Below are positions 1-8,420 of a stretch of DNA of 47,391 nucleotides, piece by piece; position 1 is the stretch's first letter; every line of letters begins with the position of its first letter. The DNA comes from Kordiimonadaceae bacterium (GTDB taxonomy: Bacteria; Pseudomonadota; Alphaproteobacteria; Sphingomonadales; Emcibacteraceae), in the NCBI GenBank assembly GCA_018660225.1, contig JABJKT010000202.1, positions 1-47,391 of the forward strand, in the 5' to 3' direction. The position numbers were made by a program, and so were the translations under genes. The notes below the pieces were generated by a model, which saw nothing but the letters and a program-made list of their open reading frames with translations, was not told the origin of the DNA and searched no databases.

Positions 1-675
1 AGCTTAGAAGGAAAGCGCGGCATGATCCGTGCTAAGCCGCCGCTTCCTGCCCATGTGGGTTTATTTGGAAAGCCAACTATTATCAATAATGTTCTCTCGC
101 TTGCCAGTGTGCCGATTATCATGGATAAAGGCGGCGAATATTACAAAGATTTCGGAATTGGACGTTCTCGTGGTACAATAGCCTTTCAACTGACCGGAAA
201 CATCAAGTGTGGCGGCCTTGTTGAAAAAGCATTTGGTATCACGCTTGGTGAATTGATTAGTGAATATGGTCAAGGGACATATTCGGGAAATGAGATTAAA
301 GCCGTACAGGTCGGCGGACCACTTGGCGCTTATTTAGCTGAACGGAGCTTTGATCTGCCTCTTGATTATGAGGCTTTCTCGGAAGTTGGCGCGGTGCTCG
401 GCCACGGCGGCATTGTTGTTTTTGACGAGACGGCCAATATGAAGGATCAGGCAAAGTTTGCTTTTGATTTTTGTGCCATCGAGTCCTGCGGAAAATGTAC
501 ACCGTGCCGCATTGGATCAACTAGAGGCGCGGAACTGATAGAAGCGGGCAATTTTGAACTGACAGAAGAATTATGCGAATTGATGGATACATCATCGCTT
601 TGTGCCATGGGTGGCATGACGCCAATTCCGGTGAAAAGTGCGCTGAAAAATTGGCCAGAAGATTTTGAAAAGTAG
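1..675 (+). CDS. fdsB: NAD-dependent formate dehydrogenase beta subunit, 3' part (FdsB, NuoF-like)
   Basis: The open frame enters from the left edge (first codon AGC) and gives 224 residues; the true start lies outside the window. The first residues, SLEGKRGMIRAKPPLPA, match the NuoF/FdsB signature that follows the FMN/NADH-binding domain. Near the C terminus ESCGKCTPCR, with a later Cys in SLCAMGG, supplies the ligands of the [4Fe-4S] cluster that takes electrons to or from the FMN. In this family the subunit is the NAD-reducing diaphorase of soluble molybdenum or tungsten formate dehydrogenase. It is followed 15 bases later by the alpha subunit, which separates it from respiratory NuoF. The gamma subunit (fdsG) would be expected just upstream, outside the window. 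Confidence 0.93.
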   Translation, partial: SLEGKRGMIRAKPPLPAHVGLFGKPTIINNVLSLASVPIIMDKGGEYYKDFGIGRSRGTIAFQLTGNIKCGGLVEKAFGITLGELISEYGQGTYSGNEIKAVQVGGPLGAYLAERSFDLPLDYEAFSEVGAVLGHGGIVVFDETANMKDQAKFAFDFCAIESCGKCTPCRIGSTRGAELIEAGNFELTEELCELMDTSSLCAMGGMTPIPVKSALKNWPEDFEK

Positions 676-690
676 ATTTTGAGAAATAAT

Positions 691-3495
691 ATGACGTTGA
701 TTATAGAAAAAGATTACGGAACCCCTGAGAAGAAATCAGAGAAAACTGTTGAGTTATCTATTGATGGCAATAAGGTTTCTGTTCCCGAAGGCACATCAGT
801 GATGCGGGCTGCGCGCGAGATTGATGTTGAAATACCAAGCCTGTGCGCTAGTGACTGTATGAAAGAATATGGTTCCTGCCGACTTTGTCTGGTGGAAATT
901 GACGGGGTTCGCGGAACGCCCGCCTCTTGCACAACACCAGCGGCACAGGATATGGAGGTCAAGACAACTTCTGATCGGCTTACAAAAATTCGCCGCGGCA
1001 TTATGGAACTTTATATATCCGACCATCCGGATGATGATAGCCCACTGCATGATATGGCAAAGCTTGTCGGTCTTAAAGAAAACCGCTACGGAAAAGAAGG
1101 TCATAATCACTTAAAATCAATCATTGATGACAGCAATCCTTATTTCAGTTTTGATCCTGCCAAATGTATTTTATGCTCACGCTGCGTTCGTGCCTGTGAA
1201 GAAGTGCAGGGAACCTTTGCATTGACCGTGGACGGACGCGGATTTGACAGCAAAATATCAGCGGGTGCTGACCAGACATTCCTCGCATCTGACTGTGTAT
1301 CATGCGGTGCCTGTGTTCAGGCCTGCCCGACGGATAGTTTATTTGAAAAACGAACCGCAGAAATTGGGAAACCGGACCACAGTGTCGTTACGACCTGCGC
1401 TTACTGCGGTGTCGGCTGCGGATTTAAAGCGGAACTAAAAAATGATGAAGTTGTCCGGATGATGCCGTGGAAAGACGGCATGGCCAACCATGGTCATTCA
1501 TGCGTTAAAGGGCGCTTTGCTTGGGATTATGCCATACATGAAGACCGCATTTTAAGCCCAATGATCAGGGATGATATTAAGGATGCCTGGAAGAAAGTTG
1601 GCTGGGACGAAGCGATCGACTTTGCCGCCAAGCGTCTAATGGACATTCAGGAAAAACACGGCAAGAAATCTATCGGTGGTATTACATCATCACGCTGCAC
1701 TAACGAAGAGGTTTTCGTGGTTCAGAAACTGATCCGCGCCGCGTTTCAAAATAATAATGTTGATACCTGCGCCCGGGTTTGTCATTCACCGACCGGATAC
1801 GGTTTAGGGCAAACACTCGGCACATCGGCAGGAACGCAAACCTTTGACAGTGTGATGGATACGGATGTAATGATGGTGATCGGTGCCAACCCGACCGACG
1901 CCCATCCGGTATTCGCCAGTCAAATGAAAAGACGACTTCGCGAAGGTGCAAAACTCATTGTCATCGACCCTAGAAAAACAGGTCTTGTCAAATCACCACA
2001 CATAAAAGCAGATTATCATCTGCCGCTGCTTCCGGGAACCAATGTGTCGATGATTAATGCCATTGCCCATGTTGTAATAACCGAAGGCTTGATGGATCAG
2101 GATTATATTGATGAACGCTGCGAGCAAGAGGCTTTTAATGACTGGGCCAACTTTATCAAGGATCCGATTAACAGTCCTGAAACCGCTGAACAGCATACAG
2201 GTGTTCCGGCTGAGGACATTAGAGCTGCCGCACGACTTTATGCCACTGGCGGCAATTCAGCGATATATTACGGCCTTGGTGTAACTGAACATTCCCAAGG
2301 CTCCACCATGGTGATCGGTATGGCTAATCTGGCCATGGCAACTGGTAATATTGGCGCTTCTGGCGTAGGCGTTAATCCTCTAAGGGGTCAAAATAATGTT
2401 CAGGGGTCCTGTGATATGGGCTCGTTCCCTCATGAACTTCCTGGATATCGTGCCGTAACGGATGATGTAGTACGGTCGGAATTTGAAAAAGTTTGGGGCG
2501 TAACCCTTGATCCTGAACCGGGCTACCGCATTCCCAATATGTTTGATGCTGCCGTCGAAGGCAAATATAAAGCCATGTTCGTTCAGGGCGAGGATGTAGC
2601 ACAATCGGACCCGAATACCCATCATGTTGAAGCGGCGCTCAACAATCTTGAATGTCTTATTGTTCAGGATTTATTCCTTAATGAAACAGCGCGCTTTGCC
2701 CATGTGTTTTTTCCGGGAACATCATTTCTTGAAAAAAATGGCACGTTTACAAATGCTGAACGACGTATAAGTCGTGTTCGTAAAACGATGGAGCCTATGA
2801 CAGGTATGGATGAATGGGAAGTTTCTTGCCGACTTGGCCGGGCCATGGGCTATGATCTTTCATACAATAACGCATCTGAAATCATGGATGAAATTGCCCT
2901 TCTGACGCCAACCTTCACCAATGTCAGCTTTGATATGATCGATGAAAGAGGGTCCGTTCAATGGCCTTGTAATGAAAAAGCCCCTGAAGGCACACCTATA
3001 ATGCATATTGATAGGTTTGTGCGCGGTAAAGGCAACTTTATTATCACAGAATATGTACCAACCACCGAACGAACAACCCGCAAGTTCCCACTGATCCTGA
3101 CCACAGGTAGAATTCTAAGCCAGTATAATGTGGGAGCACAGACCAGACGGACCAAGAATAATGTTTGGCATAGTAAAGATATTCTCGATATTCATCCGCA
3201 CGACGCGGAAAACAGAGGTATCGTAAATGGTGATATGGTACTGATCCAAAGCCGGATGGGGGAAACCGTGCTTGAGGCGAATATTACTGAAAATATGCAG
3301 CCGGGCGTGGTTTATACTACCTTTCATATGCCGGAATCGGGGGCTAATATTATAACCACTGATAATAGCGACTGGGCGACAGATTGCCCGGAATATAAAG
3401 TCACTGCCGTTGAGGTTAGGCAGACCAATAAGAAGTCGGACTGGCAAGAGGACTTTGATGATTTCTCATCCTCAACACGTCATATAGCGGAATAG
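691..3495 (+). CDS. fdsA: Formate dehydrogenase catalytic alpha subunit (FdsA type), lacking one Fe-S cluster motif
   Basis: A 934-residue molybdopterin oxidoreductase that oxidises formate to CO2 in the cytoplasm. In order: an N-terminal [2Fe-2S] domain with Cys 52, 63, 66 and 80; two [4Fe-4S] ferredoxin motifs (CILCSRCVRAC near 159-169 and CVSCGACVQAC near 202-212); the MopB [4Fe-4S] motif CAYCGVGC near 236-243 with a later Cys at 271; then the bis-MGD domains. The active-site ligand is Cys 364 in RVCHSPT, so this is a cysteine and not a selenocysteine enzyme. Family members usually carry a His-x3-Cys-x2-Cys-x5-Cys motif after the [2Fe-2S] domain. Here that place (residues 112-120) reads HPDDDSPLH with no Cys and is about eight residues shorter. 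ATG 691 is preferred over an in-frame TTG at 679. No fdhD or fdsD follows. Confidence 0.93.
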   Translation: MTLIIEKDYGTPEKKSEKTVELSIDGNKVSVPEGTSVMRAAREIDVEIPSLCASDCMKEYGSCRLCLVEIDGVRGTPASCTTPAAQDMEVKTTSDRLTKIRRGIMELYISDHPDDDSPLHDMAKLVGLKENRYGKEGHNHLKSIIDDSNPYFSFDPAKCILCSRCVRACEEVQGTFALTVDGRGFDSKISAGADQTFLASDCVSCGACVQACPTDSLFEKRTAEIGKPDHSVVTTCAYCGVGCGFKAELKNDEVVRMMPWKDGMANHGHSCVKGRFAWDYAIHEDRILSPMIRDDIKDAWKKVGWDEAIDFAAKRLMDIQEKHGKKSIGGITSSRCTNEEVFVVQKLIRAAFQNNNVDTCARVCHSPTGYGLGQTLGTSAGTQTFDSVMDTDVMMVIGANPTDAHPVFASQMKRRLREGAKLIVIDPRKTGLVKSPHIKADYHLPLLPGTNVSMINAIAHVVITEGLMDQDYIDERCEQEAFNDWANFIKDPINSPETAEQHTGVPAEDIRAAARLYATGGNSAIYYGLGVTEHSQGSTMVIGMANLAMATGNIGASGVGVNPLRGQNNVQGSCDMGSFPHELPGYRAVTDDVVRSEFEKVWGVTLDPEPGYRIPNMFDAAVEGKYKAMFVQGEDVAQSDPNTHHVEAALNNLECLIVQDLFLNETARFAHVFFPGTSFLEKNGTFTNAERRISRVRKTMEPMTGMDEWEVSCRLGRAMGYDLSYNNASEIMDEIALLTPTFTNVSFDMIDERGSVQWPCNEKAPEGTPIMHIDRFVRGKGNFIITEYVPTTERTTRKFPLILTTGRILSQYNVGAQTRRTKNNVWHSKDILDIHPHDAENRGIVNGDMVLIQSRMGETVLEANITENMQPGVVYTTFHMPESGANIITTDNSDWATDCPEYKVTAVEVRQTNKKSDWQEDFDDFSSSTRHIAE

Positions 3496-3501
3496 CCAGA
3501 G

Positions 3502-4365
3502 TTGGAGCTTTATATATTTCAGGCATTGATGGGGGCGCTGATGTTTGGCATCGGCGCGGTGTTCTTTAAATGGCTCGCTCATATTCACGGCGATGACAGT
3601 ATCTTTTTTACCGCGCTTTATGGCTCAGGGGCTGTTTGCTTTTTCATAGATGGTTATGATGCTGTCCCGCAATTTGGCGGTGCCGAATATTATATTAGTG
3701 GCTTGCTTATCGGGCTTGGGGCTGCGGGGGGGAATTATTTTTTTTCGCGCGGGCTGCGGCACGGGCCGGCCGGACTAACATCCGCTTTTGCAAAAGCAAA
3801 TATCATTATTGTTATATTGCTATCGGCTGTTTATTACCGTGAACCTCTTATACTCACAGAAATTATTGGCATCCTTTTCTTTCTGCTGGCGATGCTTGTG
3901 GTGAATTTAAAAATTGGCAAAGCCAAAAAAGCGGTTAGCAGCATATGGTTCTTCATTATGGTCGCCAGCATGGTTTTGCTGGCCTTTCGAAATGGTGGTC
4001 TCAAGATCGTCAACGAAATTGGTATAGATAGCATGCTCGTTATGGCCCTAGCCTATTTTATCTGCACTATCATTTTTGCACTTGGAATAATAAAAAACAA
4101 AAAGAACCAACTTTCCGAAAAGGCGCCCGCTAAAAAAGTTGCCTTAATGGGTCTTGCTACCGGGATTGCATCTTATGTCGGGCTATTTTTTTACATAACA
4201 GCCTTAGAGAGCGGACCGGCCAGCGTCGTGGTTACCATATTTTCACTGGATATGTTGTTCCTGCTGGTTATTTCATATTTGTTTTTTGGCGAACGGCTCA
4301 GTCTCAATCAGAAAGTTGGCTTTATACTCTCTGCGATAGGTTTTTTATTACTTGGTCTTAAATAA
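3502..4365 (+). CDS. EamA/DMT-superfamily transporter
   Basis: A 287-residue protein made almost wholly of hydrophobic segments (about ten), with the two-fold repeat typical of drug/metabolite-superfamily permeases. The second half contains SGPASVVVTIFSLDMLFLL and a short FFGERLS loop, both characteristic of EamA domains. It lies in the inner membrane; substrate cannot be told. It begins six bases after the fdsA stop and is probably co-transcribed with formate dehydrogenase, though nothing in the protein links it to formate. The start is uncertain: TTG 3502 keeps the whole first membrane helix, while ATG 3529 or 3541 would truncate it. The gene ends one base before the oppositely oriented ribA. 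Confidence 0.82.
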   Translation: MELYIFQALMGALMFGIGAVFFKWLAHIHGDDSIFFTALYGSGAVCFFIDGYDAVPQFGGAEYYISGLLIGLGAAGGNYFFSRGLRHGPAGLTSAFAKANIIIVILLSAVYYREPLILTEIIGILFFLLAMLVVNLKIGKAKKAVSSIWFFIMVASMVLLAFRNGGLKIVNEIGIDSMLVMALAYFICTIIFALGIIKNKKNQLSEKAPAKKVALMGLATGIASYVGLFFYITALESGPASVVVTIFSLDMLFLLVISYLFFGERLSLNQKVGFILSAIGFLLLGLK

Positions 4366-4366
4366 A

Positions 4367-5479
4367 TCACAGCAAATGACCTGAACGCTTCTTTTTAGTT
4401 TTCAGATAAAGTTCGTTATGGTTATTTGATGGAAATTTGTGCTCTACCCGCTCTGTAACATTGATGGCACAACTTTTAAGGCCTTCTACTTTGTCGGGGT
4501 TATTGGTAAGTAGTCTTACTTGTTGATAACCCATTTTCTTGAGCATTTGCGCTGCCGGTTCAAATATTCTTTCGTCAGCAAGAAAGCCAAGCCTTTCATT
4601 GGCATCAATGGTATCAAAACCTTGATCCTGTAGATGATAGGCGCGAAGTTTGTTAATAAGTCCTATGCCGCGCCCTTCCTGGGCAAGGTAAAGCAAGATG
4701 CCGCCGCCCTCTTCAGCCATATATTTTATCGCGCCGCGCATTTGATCACCGCAGTCGCATTTAAGCGATCCAAGCAGATCACCGGTAAAGCATTCAGAAT
4801 GAATGCGGGTAAGGACCGGCTTGTCCCGCGCGGGGTCACCGACAATGATGGCAAAATGTTCCGTTCCGCCGTCGGCGGGCCTAAAGGCGATCATTGTTGC
4901 CTCTTCCGCCCCTTCAAGCGGGACTTTTGCCGATGTGATGATTTCCAGTGATAATGCCTCATTTAAGGTGTGGCCAAGAATGTCATTTGCGCTAACGCAA
5001 AGAATATTATTTTTATCCGCCCAATCGCAAGCATTAGCCGGGGCCTCTGAAAATATGGCCGCGGGCAGTAATTTGGCAATTTTGCACAAGTTAATCCCGG
5101 CACAGTGTATATTTGACGTCATGACATCAGCAACTTGGAACGGGCCCTGCATTATATTTATCAGATCATCGGCTGGATCAGCCATCGATGCGATAACAGC
5201 GCTATCCATGTAATCACTGATCTTGACCAAGGCAACATCGCCACTACGCGGAGATATTTTAAGAATATTAGCCCGGTTATAGGTAAGGCCAACCAGCGGC
5301 TCAGAGCTTGATACTTTCTTAAATTCATCAAGGCGCTGATCAATAATGAGTTCAGCGGAGGTAACAAGTAATGATTGATCGCTGTCCGTGATCAGCACCA
5401 TGCCGCCCCTGCGCAAATCGGACGCCGCCCTCTCAACGGAGATAAGTTTTTGATTAATCACGGAATTGTTATCCACCAC
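4367..5479 (-). CDS. ribA: GTP cyclohydrolase II with degenerate N-terminal RibB-like domain
   Basis: A 370-residue protein predicted to open GTP to 2,5-diamino-6-ribosylamino-4(3H)-pyrimidinone 5'-phosphate, the first step of riboflavin synthesis. The C-terminal half has the zinc-binding motif HSECFTGDLLGSLKCDCGDQ and the AQEGRGIGLINKLRAY motif of GTP cyclohydrolase II. The N-terminal ~170 residues resemble the dihydroxybutanone-phosphate synthase fold, but I could not find the usual acidic catalytic motifs, as is common for alphaproteobacterial RibA; RibB activity is not claimed. Translation probably starts at one of two adjacent GTG codons (5479 or 5476) behind AAGG; no nearby ATG fits. 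Its promoter must share the interval with the divergent response regulator. No FMN riboswitch is visible: only 83 bases separate the two genes. Confidence 0.93.
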   Translation of the reverse strand: MVDNNSVINQKLISVERAASDLRRGGMVLITDSDQSLLVTSAELIIDQRLDEFKKVSSSEPLVGLTYNRANILKISPRSGDVALVKISDYMDSAVIASMADPADDLINIMQGPFQVADVMTSNIHCAGINLCKIAKLLPAAIFSEAPANACDWADKNNILCVSANDILGHTLNEALSLEIITSAKVPLEGAEEATMIAFRPADGGTEHFAIIVGDPARDKPVLTRIHSECFTGDLLGSLKCDCGDQMRGAIKYMAEEGGGILLYLAQEGRGIGLINKLRAYHLQDQGFDTIDANERLGFLADERIFEPAAQMLKKMGYQQVRLLTNNPDKVEGLKSCAINVTERVEHKFPSNNHNELYLKTKKKRSGHLL

Positions 5480-5502
5480 GAGCCTTATTGCCTTTATTTA
5501 TT

Positions 5503-5530
5503 TTGAATATCGTTATACGACTTATATAAT
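5503..5530 (+). promoter_or_regulatory. Predicted sigma-70-type promoter of the response regulator gene
   Basis: TTGAAT at 5503-5508 and a perfect TATAAT at 5525-5530 are separated by 16 bases. This puts the predicted transcription start near 5537 and a leader of about 26 bases before the ATG at 5563. Confidence 0.55.
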
Positions 5531-5562
5531 AAGAAACCGAGAATTTAAACAGAGAAAGACGC

Positions 5563-6255
5563 ATGACGCACACATATAATATATTGCTCGTTGATGATGA
5601 TGAAGAATTAAGGGAAAATCTTGCTCTGCAGCTATCCTTTCACGAAGAATTTAAATCTGAGCAATGCGGAACAGGAAAAAGCGCACTAGACGCCGTCAAA
5701 GAACAGGATTTTGAACTTATAGTGCTTGATGTGGGCCTTCCGGATATTGATGGTCGTGAAGTGTGCCGGATGATGCGCCGTTCCGGGGTCAGCACGCCAA
5801 TTGTCATGCTAACGGCTAACTCATCCGAGGCAGATACTATCCTTGGCCTTGATGCGGGCGCCAATGATTATGTTACCAAGCCCTTTAAGTTTGGTATTTT
5901 GCTGGCGCGAATACGGGCTCATCTTCGTCAGCATCTGATCAGTGAAGATGCCAGCTATCCTATCGGTCATTATATGTTCAAGCCGGGCGAAAAAATTCTC
6001 ACGAATGTTGAGACTGAAGAAAAAATCAGACTTACTGAAAAAGAAACAGCTATTTTAAAATATTTAAAGCGTGCTGAAGGGGCAACAATCTCAAGAGAAA
6101 AAATGCTCAACGAGGTTTGGGGTTATAATTCCAATGTGACAACCCATACCTTAGAAACTCATATTTATCGCCTGCGTCAGAAAATTGAAATGGAACCGTC
6201 AAATGCCAAGATCATTCTGACGGAATCCGGCGGCTACAGCATGGGAATTAGCTAG
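5563..6255 (+). CDS. OmpR/PhoB-family response regulator
   Basis: A 230-residue two-domain transcription factor. The receiver domain (about 1-120) has the acidic cluster Asp11-13, the phosphorylation site Asp56 in LIVLDVGLPD, Thr84 and Lys106 in VTKPFK. The C-terminal domain (about 135-230) is a winged helix with the usual THTLETHIYRLRQKIE recognition region and a GGYSM end. It is an orphan: no histidine kinase gene adjoins it, so the partner and target genes cannot be deduced here. ATG 5563 is preceded by GAGAAAG. The next gene starts 33 bases after its stop, so read-through into the pterin pair is possible. Confidence 0.93.
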   Translation: MTHTYNILLVDDDEELRENLALQLSFHEEFKSEQCGTGKSALDAVKEQDFELIVLDVGLPDIDGREVCRMMRRSGVSTPIVMLTANSSEADTILGLDAGANDYVTKPFKFGILLARIRAHLRQHLISEDASYPIGHYMFKPGEKILTNVETEEKIRLTEKETAILKYLKRAEGATISREKMLNEVWGYNSNVTTHTLETHIYRLRQKIEMEPSNAKIILTESGGYSMGIS

Positions 6256-6288
6256 ACTCTTGTTACGTCCTCCTATATCTAACGCAGC

Positions 6289-6825
6289 ATGATGTTTGAA
6301 ATTTGTTTTACACGGCGCTACTGCATGAGCCACCGACTGTTTAATCTTAAAAACAGTAAGTGCTTCGTTCCGCATGGCCATAATGAATATGTTAAAGTTT
6401 ATCTGGCAAGCGAAGGTGAAGACCGCCTTGATGGTAGCTGGAATATGAGCAATGGTTTTAAAGCTTTAAAAAGTACTTGGCATAACTGGATTGATGAAGC
6501 GGTTGATCATAGTATGCAGCTTAGCAATCTTGATCCTCTACTTGATTATTTCAAAGAAAACGAGCCGGAAAATTTAAAACATACGTTGATCACGCCGGGT
6601 GATCCGACGACAGAAATTCTCGCCGCTTGTTTTTATGCAAAAATAAATGCCTTTTTAGAACGTGACGACATTGATATGCGCTGTAATAGGGTGGAAATTG
6701 AAGAAACACCGACCAATACGGTCATTTTTCACGGCGATCCTGAAAAGGCTATTTCAGTGGATCATTATGACGGGCCGGAAATTCCGTGGTGGAAACGTGC
6801 CGACATGTCCATAAACGATTTATAA
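6289..6825 (+). CDS. 6-pyruvoyl-tetrahydropterin synthase / QueD-like protein
   Basis: A 178-residue member of the PTPS/QueD family, which acts on 7,8-dihydroneopterin triphosphate. The three zinc ligands are visible as His15 in SHRL and His29 and His31 in PHGHNEY. The nucleophilic Cys25 sits four residues before the HGH motif, as in QueD, and ETPTNT near the end matches the substrate-binding motif. The N-terminal strand FEICFTRRY shows that translation starts at ATG 6289 or 6292 and not at Met13. A pteridine-reductase-like SDR begins nine bases downstream, so the pair may make or recycle a reduced pterin, and not necessarily queuosine. Which reaction it performs cannot be settled from sequence. 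Confidence 0.82.
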   Translation: MMFEICFTRRYCMSHRLFNLKNSKCFVPHGHNEYVKVYLASEGEDRLDGSWNMSNGFKALKSTWHNWIDEAVDHSMQLSNLDPLLDYFKENEPENLKHTLITPGDPTTEILAACFYAKINAFLERDDIDMRCNRVEIEETPTNTVIFHGDPEKAISVDHYDGPEIPWWKRADMSINDL

Positions 6826-6834
6826 GGACCTAAG

Positions 6835-7602
6835 ATGACCGACGGCGTACTCGTTACTGCAGGAAATAACCGCATTGGCAGGAAAATTGCCGAGCGGCTT
6901 AGTCAGGCGGGCTTTTATATATATCTTCATCACCATGATAGCGAAATTGAAGCGAACGAAACTCTGGCTGGTCTTGATGGACAGGGCGAGAGCATCATGT
7001 GTGACCTTTCCGATTATCAGCAGGTCGAGGATATGATTGCCGGGCTTGCCTGCGTCGATAACCCGCTAAAGCATATCATCAATAATGCTTCATTATTTTC
7101 CGCTGATCAGGCGACAGATTTTAACGAACAGTCTTTTGCAGCACACATGAATATCAATCTGCGCAGCCCAATGCAGCTAGCGCGCGGGCTTGATAAAATG
7201 CTTGAAAACAGTGAACGGGGCAGCGTGGTCAATATCCTTGATAGCAAAGTATTTTCGCTCAATGCTGATTTCTTTAGCTATACGCTAAGTAAACATGGTC
7301 TTTTCGGTGCAACAGAAATGATGGCGCAGGCCCTTAGTCCGAAAGTGCGCGTCAATGGCATCGCGCCGGGGCTTACATTAATTAGCGAAAGCCAAAGTGA
7401 TGAAAATTTTGAACTGGCCAGTCATTTGAATTTTGTTGGGGCACCGATAAATGTGAATGATATTGCAAATTCAGTGCTTCATTTGATTAATTCAGCGTCT
7501 ATCAATGGCGCCGTCCTGCCCGTTGACGGCGGACAGAAAATGATGAATTTTACCAAAGACGTGGTTGATGTCGCTACGGGAATTCTTGAAAAGAATAAAT
7601 AA
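6835..7602 (+). CDS. Short-chain dehydrogenase, pteridine-reductase/FolM-like
   Basis: A 255-residue SDR. The cofactor loop TAGNNRIGR carries the Arg that replaces the middle Gly of classical SDRs and is typical of pteridine reductases and FolM (NADPH users). NNASLF is the variant of the NNAG motif seen in the same group. The catalytic pair is the Tyr and Lys of YTLSK near residues 152-156, and VNGIAPG follows. ATG 6835 has a good AAGGA site. Its place directly behind the PTPS-like gene supports a pterin substrate such as dihydromonapterin or dihydrobiopterin; a general SDR role is the alternative. It ends one base before the oppositely oriented xth. Confidence 0.82.
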   Translation: MTDGVLVTAGNNRIGRKIAERLSQAGFYIYLHHHDSEIEANETLAGLDGQGESIMCDLSDYQQVEDMIAGLACVDNPLKHIINNASLFSADQATDFNEQSFAAHMNINLRSPMQLARGLDKMLENSERGSVVNILDSKVFSLNADFFSYTLSKHGLFGATEMMAQALSPKVRVNGIAPGLTLISESQSDENFELASHLNFVGAPINVNDIANSVLHLINSASINGAVLPVDGGQKMMNFTKDVVDVATGILEKNK

Positions 7603-7603
7603 C

Positions 7604-8401
7604 CTAAAGTTCAATATCAACCATAACCGGCGCATGATCAGACGGTTTTTCCCAACCACGAGCATCTTCAAGGACTTTCATAGATTTCATTTTGTCTTTT
7701 AAAGACTGGCTGCACCAGACATGATCAAGCCGTCTTCCTTTATTTGAGACGCGCCAATTTTTTGAGCGGTATGACCACCAGCTGTAGAGCTGCTCCGGCT
7801 CCGGTACGAAGTGACGCATAACGTCAAACCAGTTATGGGCTTCCTGCACCGAATTTAATGCCTCGCATTCACCGGGGGTATGGCTTACCACTTTGATCAG
7901 CTGCTTATGGGACCAGACATCGCTTTCAAGCGGCGCAATGTTAAGGTCACCAACGATGATATGTTTGCCGTCCTCGGGAAGTTCATGGGACCAGTTTGTC
8001 ATTTCAGACAGGAAATCCATTTTATGAGCAAATTTATCATTTAGCGCCACATCTGGCACATCGCTACCGGCCGGGACATAAAAATTATGCAGTTTAAGAC
8101 CATTTTCAAATTCAGTTCCCACATGACGCGCATCCCCCTTATCACACCAGTTAATGCGCTCACTGCTCGCTAGCGGTAATTTACTCAAAGTCGCTACCCC
8201 GTGATAACTTTTTTGTCCAGCGAGTGCATGATGGGTAAGCCCGTGTTTATCAAACACGTCTTTGGGGAACATATGATCCTGCACTTTGGTTTCCTGAAGA
8301 CATAATATATCAGGTTTATATTCAGCCAATAGATGATCAATAATATTTAACCTTGCGCGTACTGAATTTATATTCCACGTGATGAGGCGGATTTTTGTCA
8401 T
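7604..8401 (-). CDS. xth: Exodeoxyribonuclease III
   Basis: A 265-residue AP endonuclease/3'-5' exonuclease of base-excision repair. The N terminus MTKIRLITWNINSVRARL, the metal-binding Glu in CLQETKVQ, VGDLNIAP, and the C-terminal DHVWCSQSL and PSDHAPVMVDI motifs cover the whole ExoIII fold. The frame stays open upstream to 8599, but that part has no family similarity and overlaps the next gene. The ATG at 8401 sits behind CAGGG and matches the family start. In many alphaproteobacteria xth lies near ftsK and lolA, as here. Confidence 0.95.
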   Translation of the reverse strand: MTKIRLITWNINSVRARLNIIDHLLAEYKPDILCLQETKVQDHMFPKDVFDKHGLTHHALAGQKSYHGVATLSKLPLASSERINWCDKGDARHVGTEFENGLKLHNFYVPAGSDVPDVALNDKFAHKMDFLSEMTNWSHELPEDGKHIIVGDLNIAPLESDVWSHKQLIKVVSHTPGECEALNSVQEAHNWFDVMRHFVPEPEQLYSWWSYRSKNWRVSNKGRRLDHVWCSQSLKDKMKSMKVLEDARGWEKPSDHAPVMVDIEL

Positions 8402-8420
8402 AGTTTTACCCTGATTATTT

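Noticed and set aside
4750-5479. RibA N-terminal domain as active dihydroxybutanone-phosphate synthase (bifunctional RibBA)
   Set aside because: The acidic catalytic motifs of RibB are not recognisable; only GTP cyclohydrolase II activity is claimed.
5480-5562. FMN riboswitch ahead of ribA
   Set aside because: The gap is only 83 bases, is shared with the divergent response regulator promoter and lacks the conserved RFN helices.
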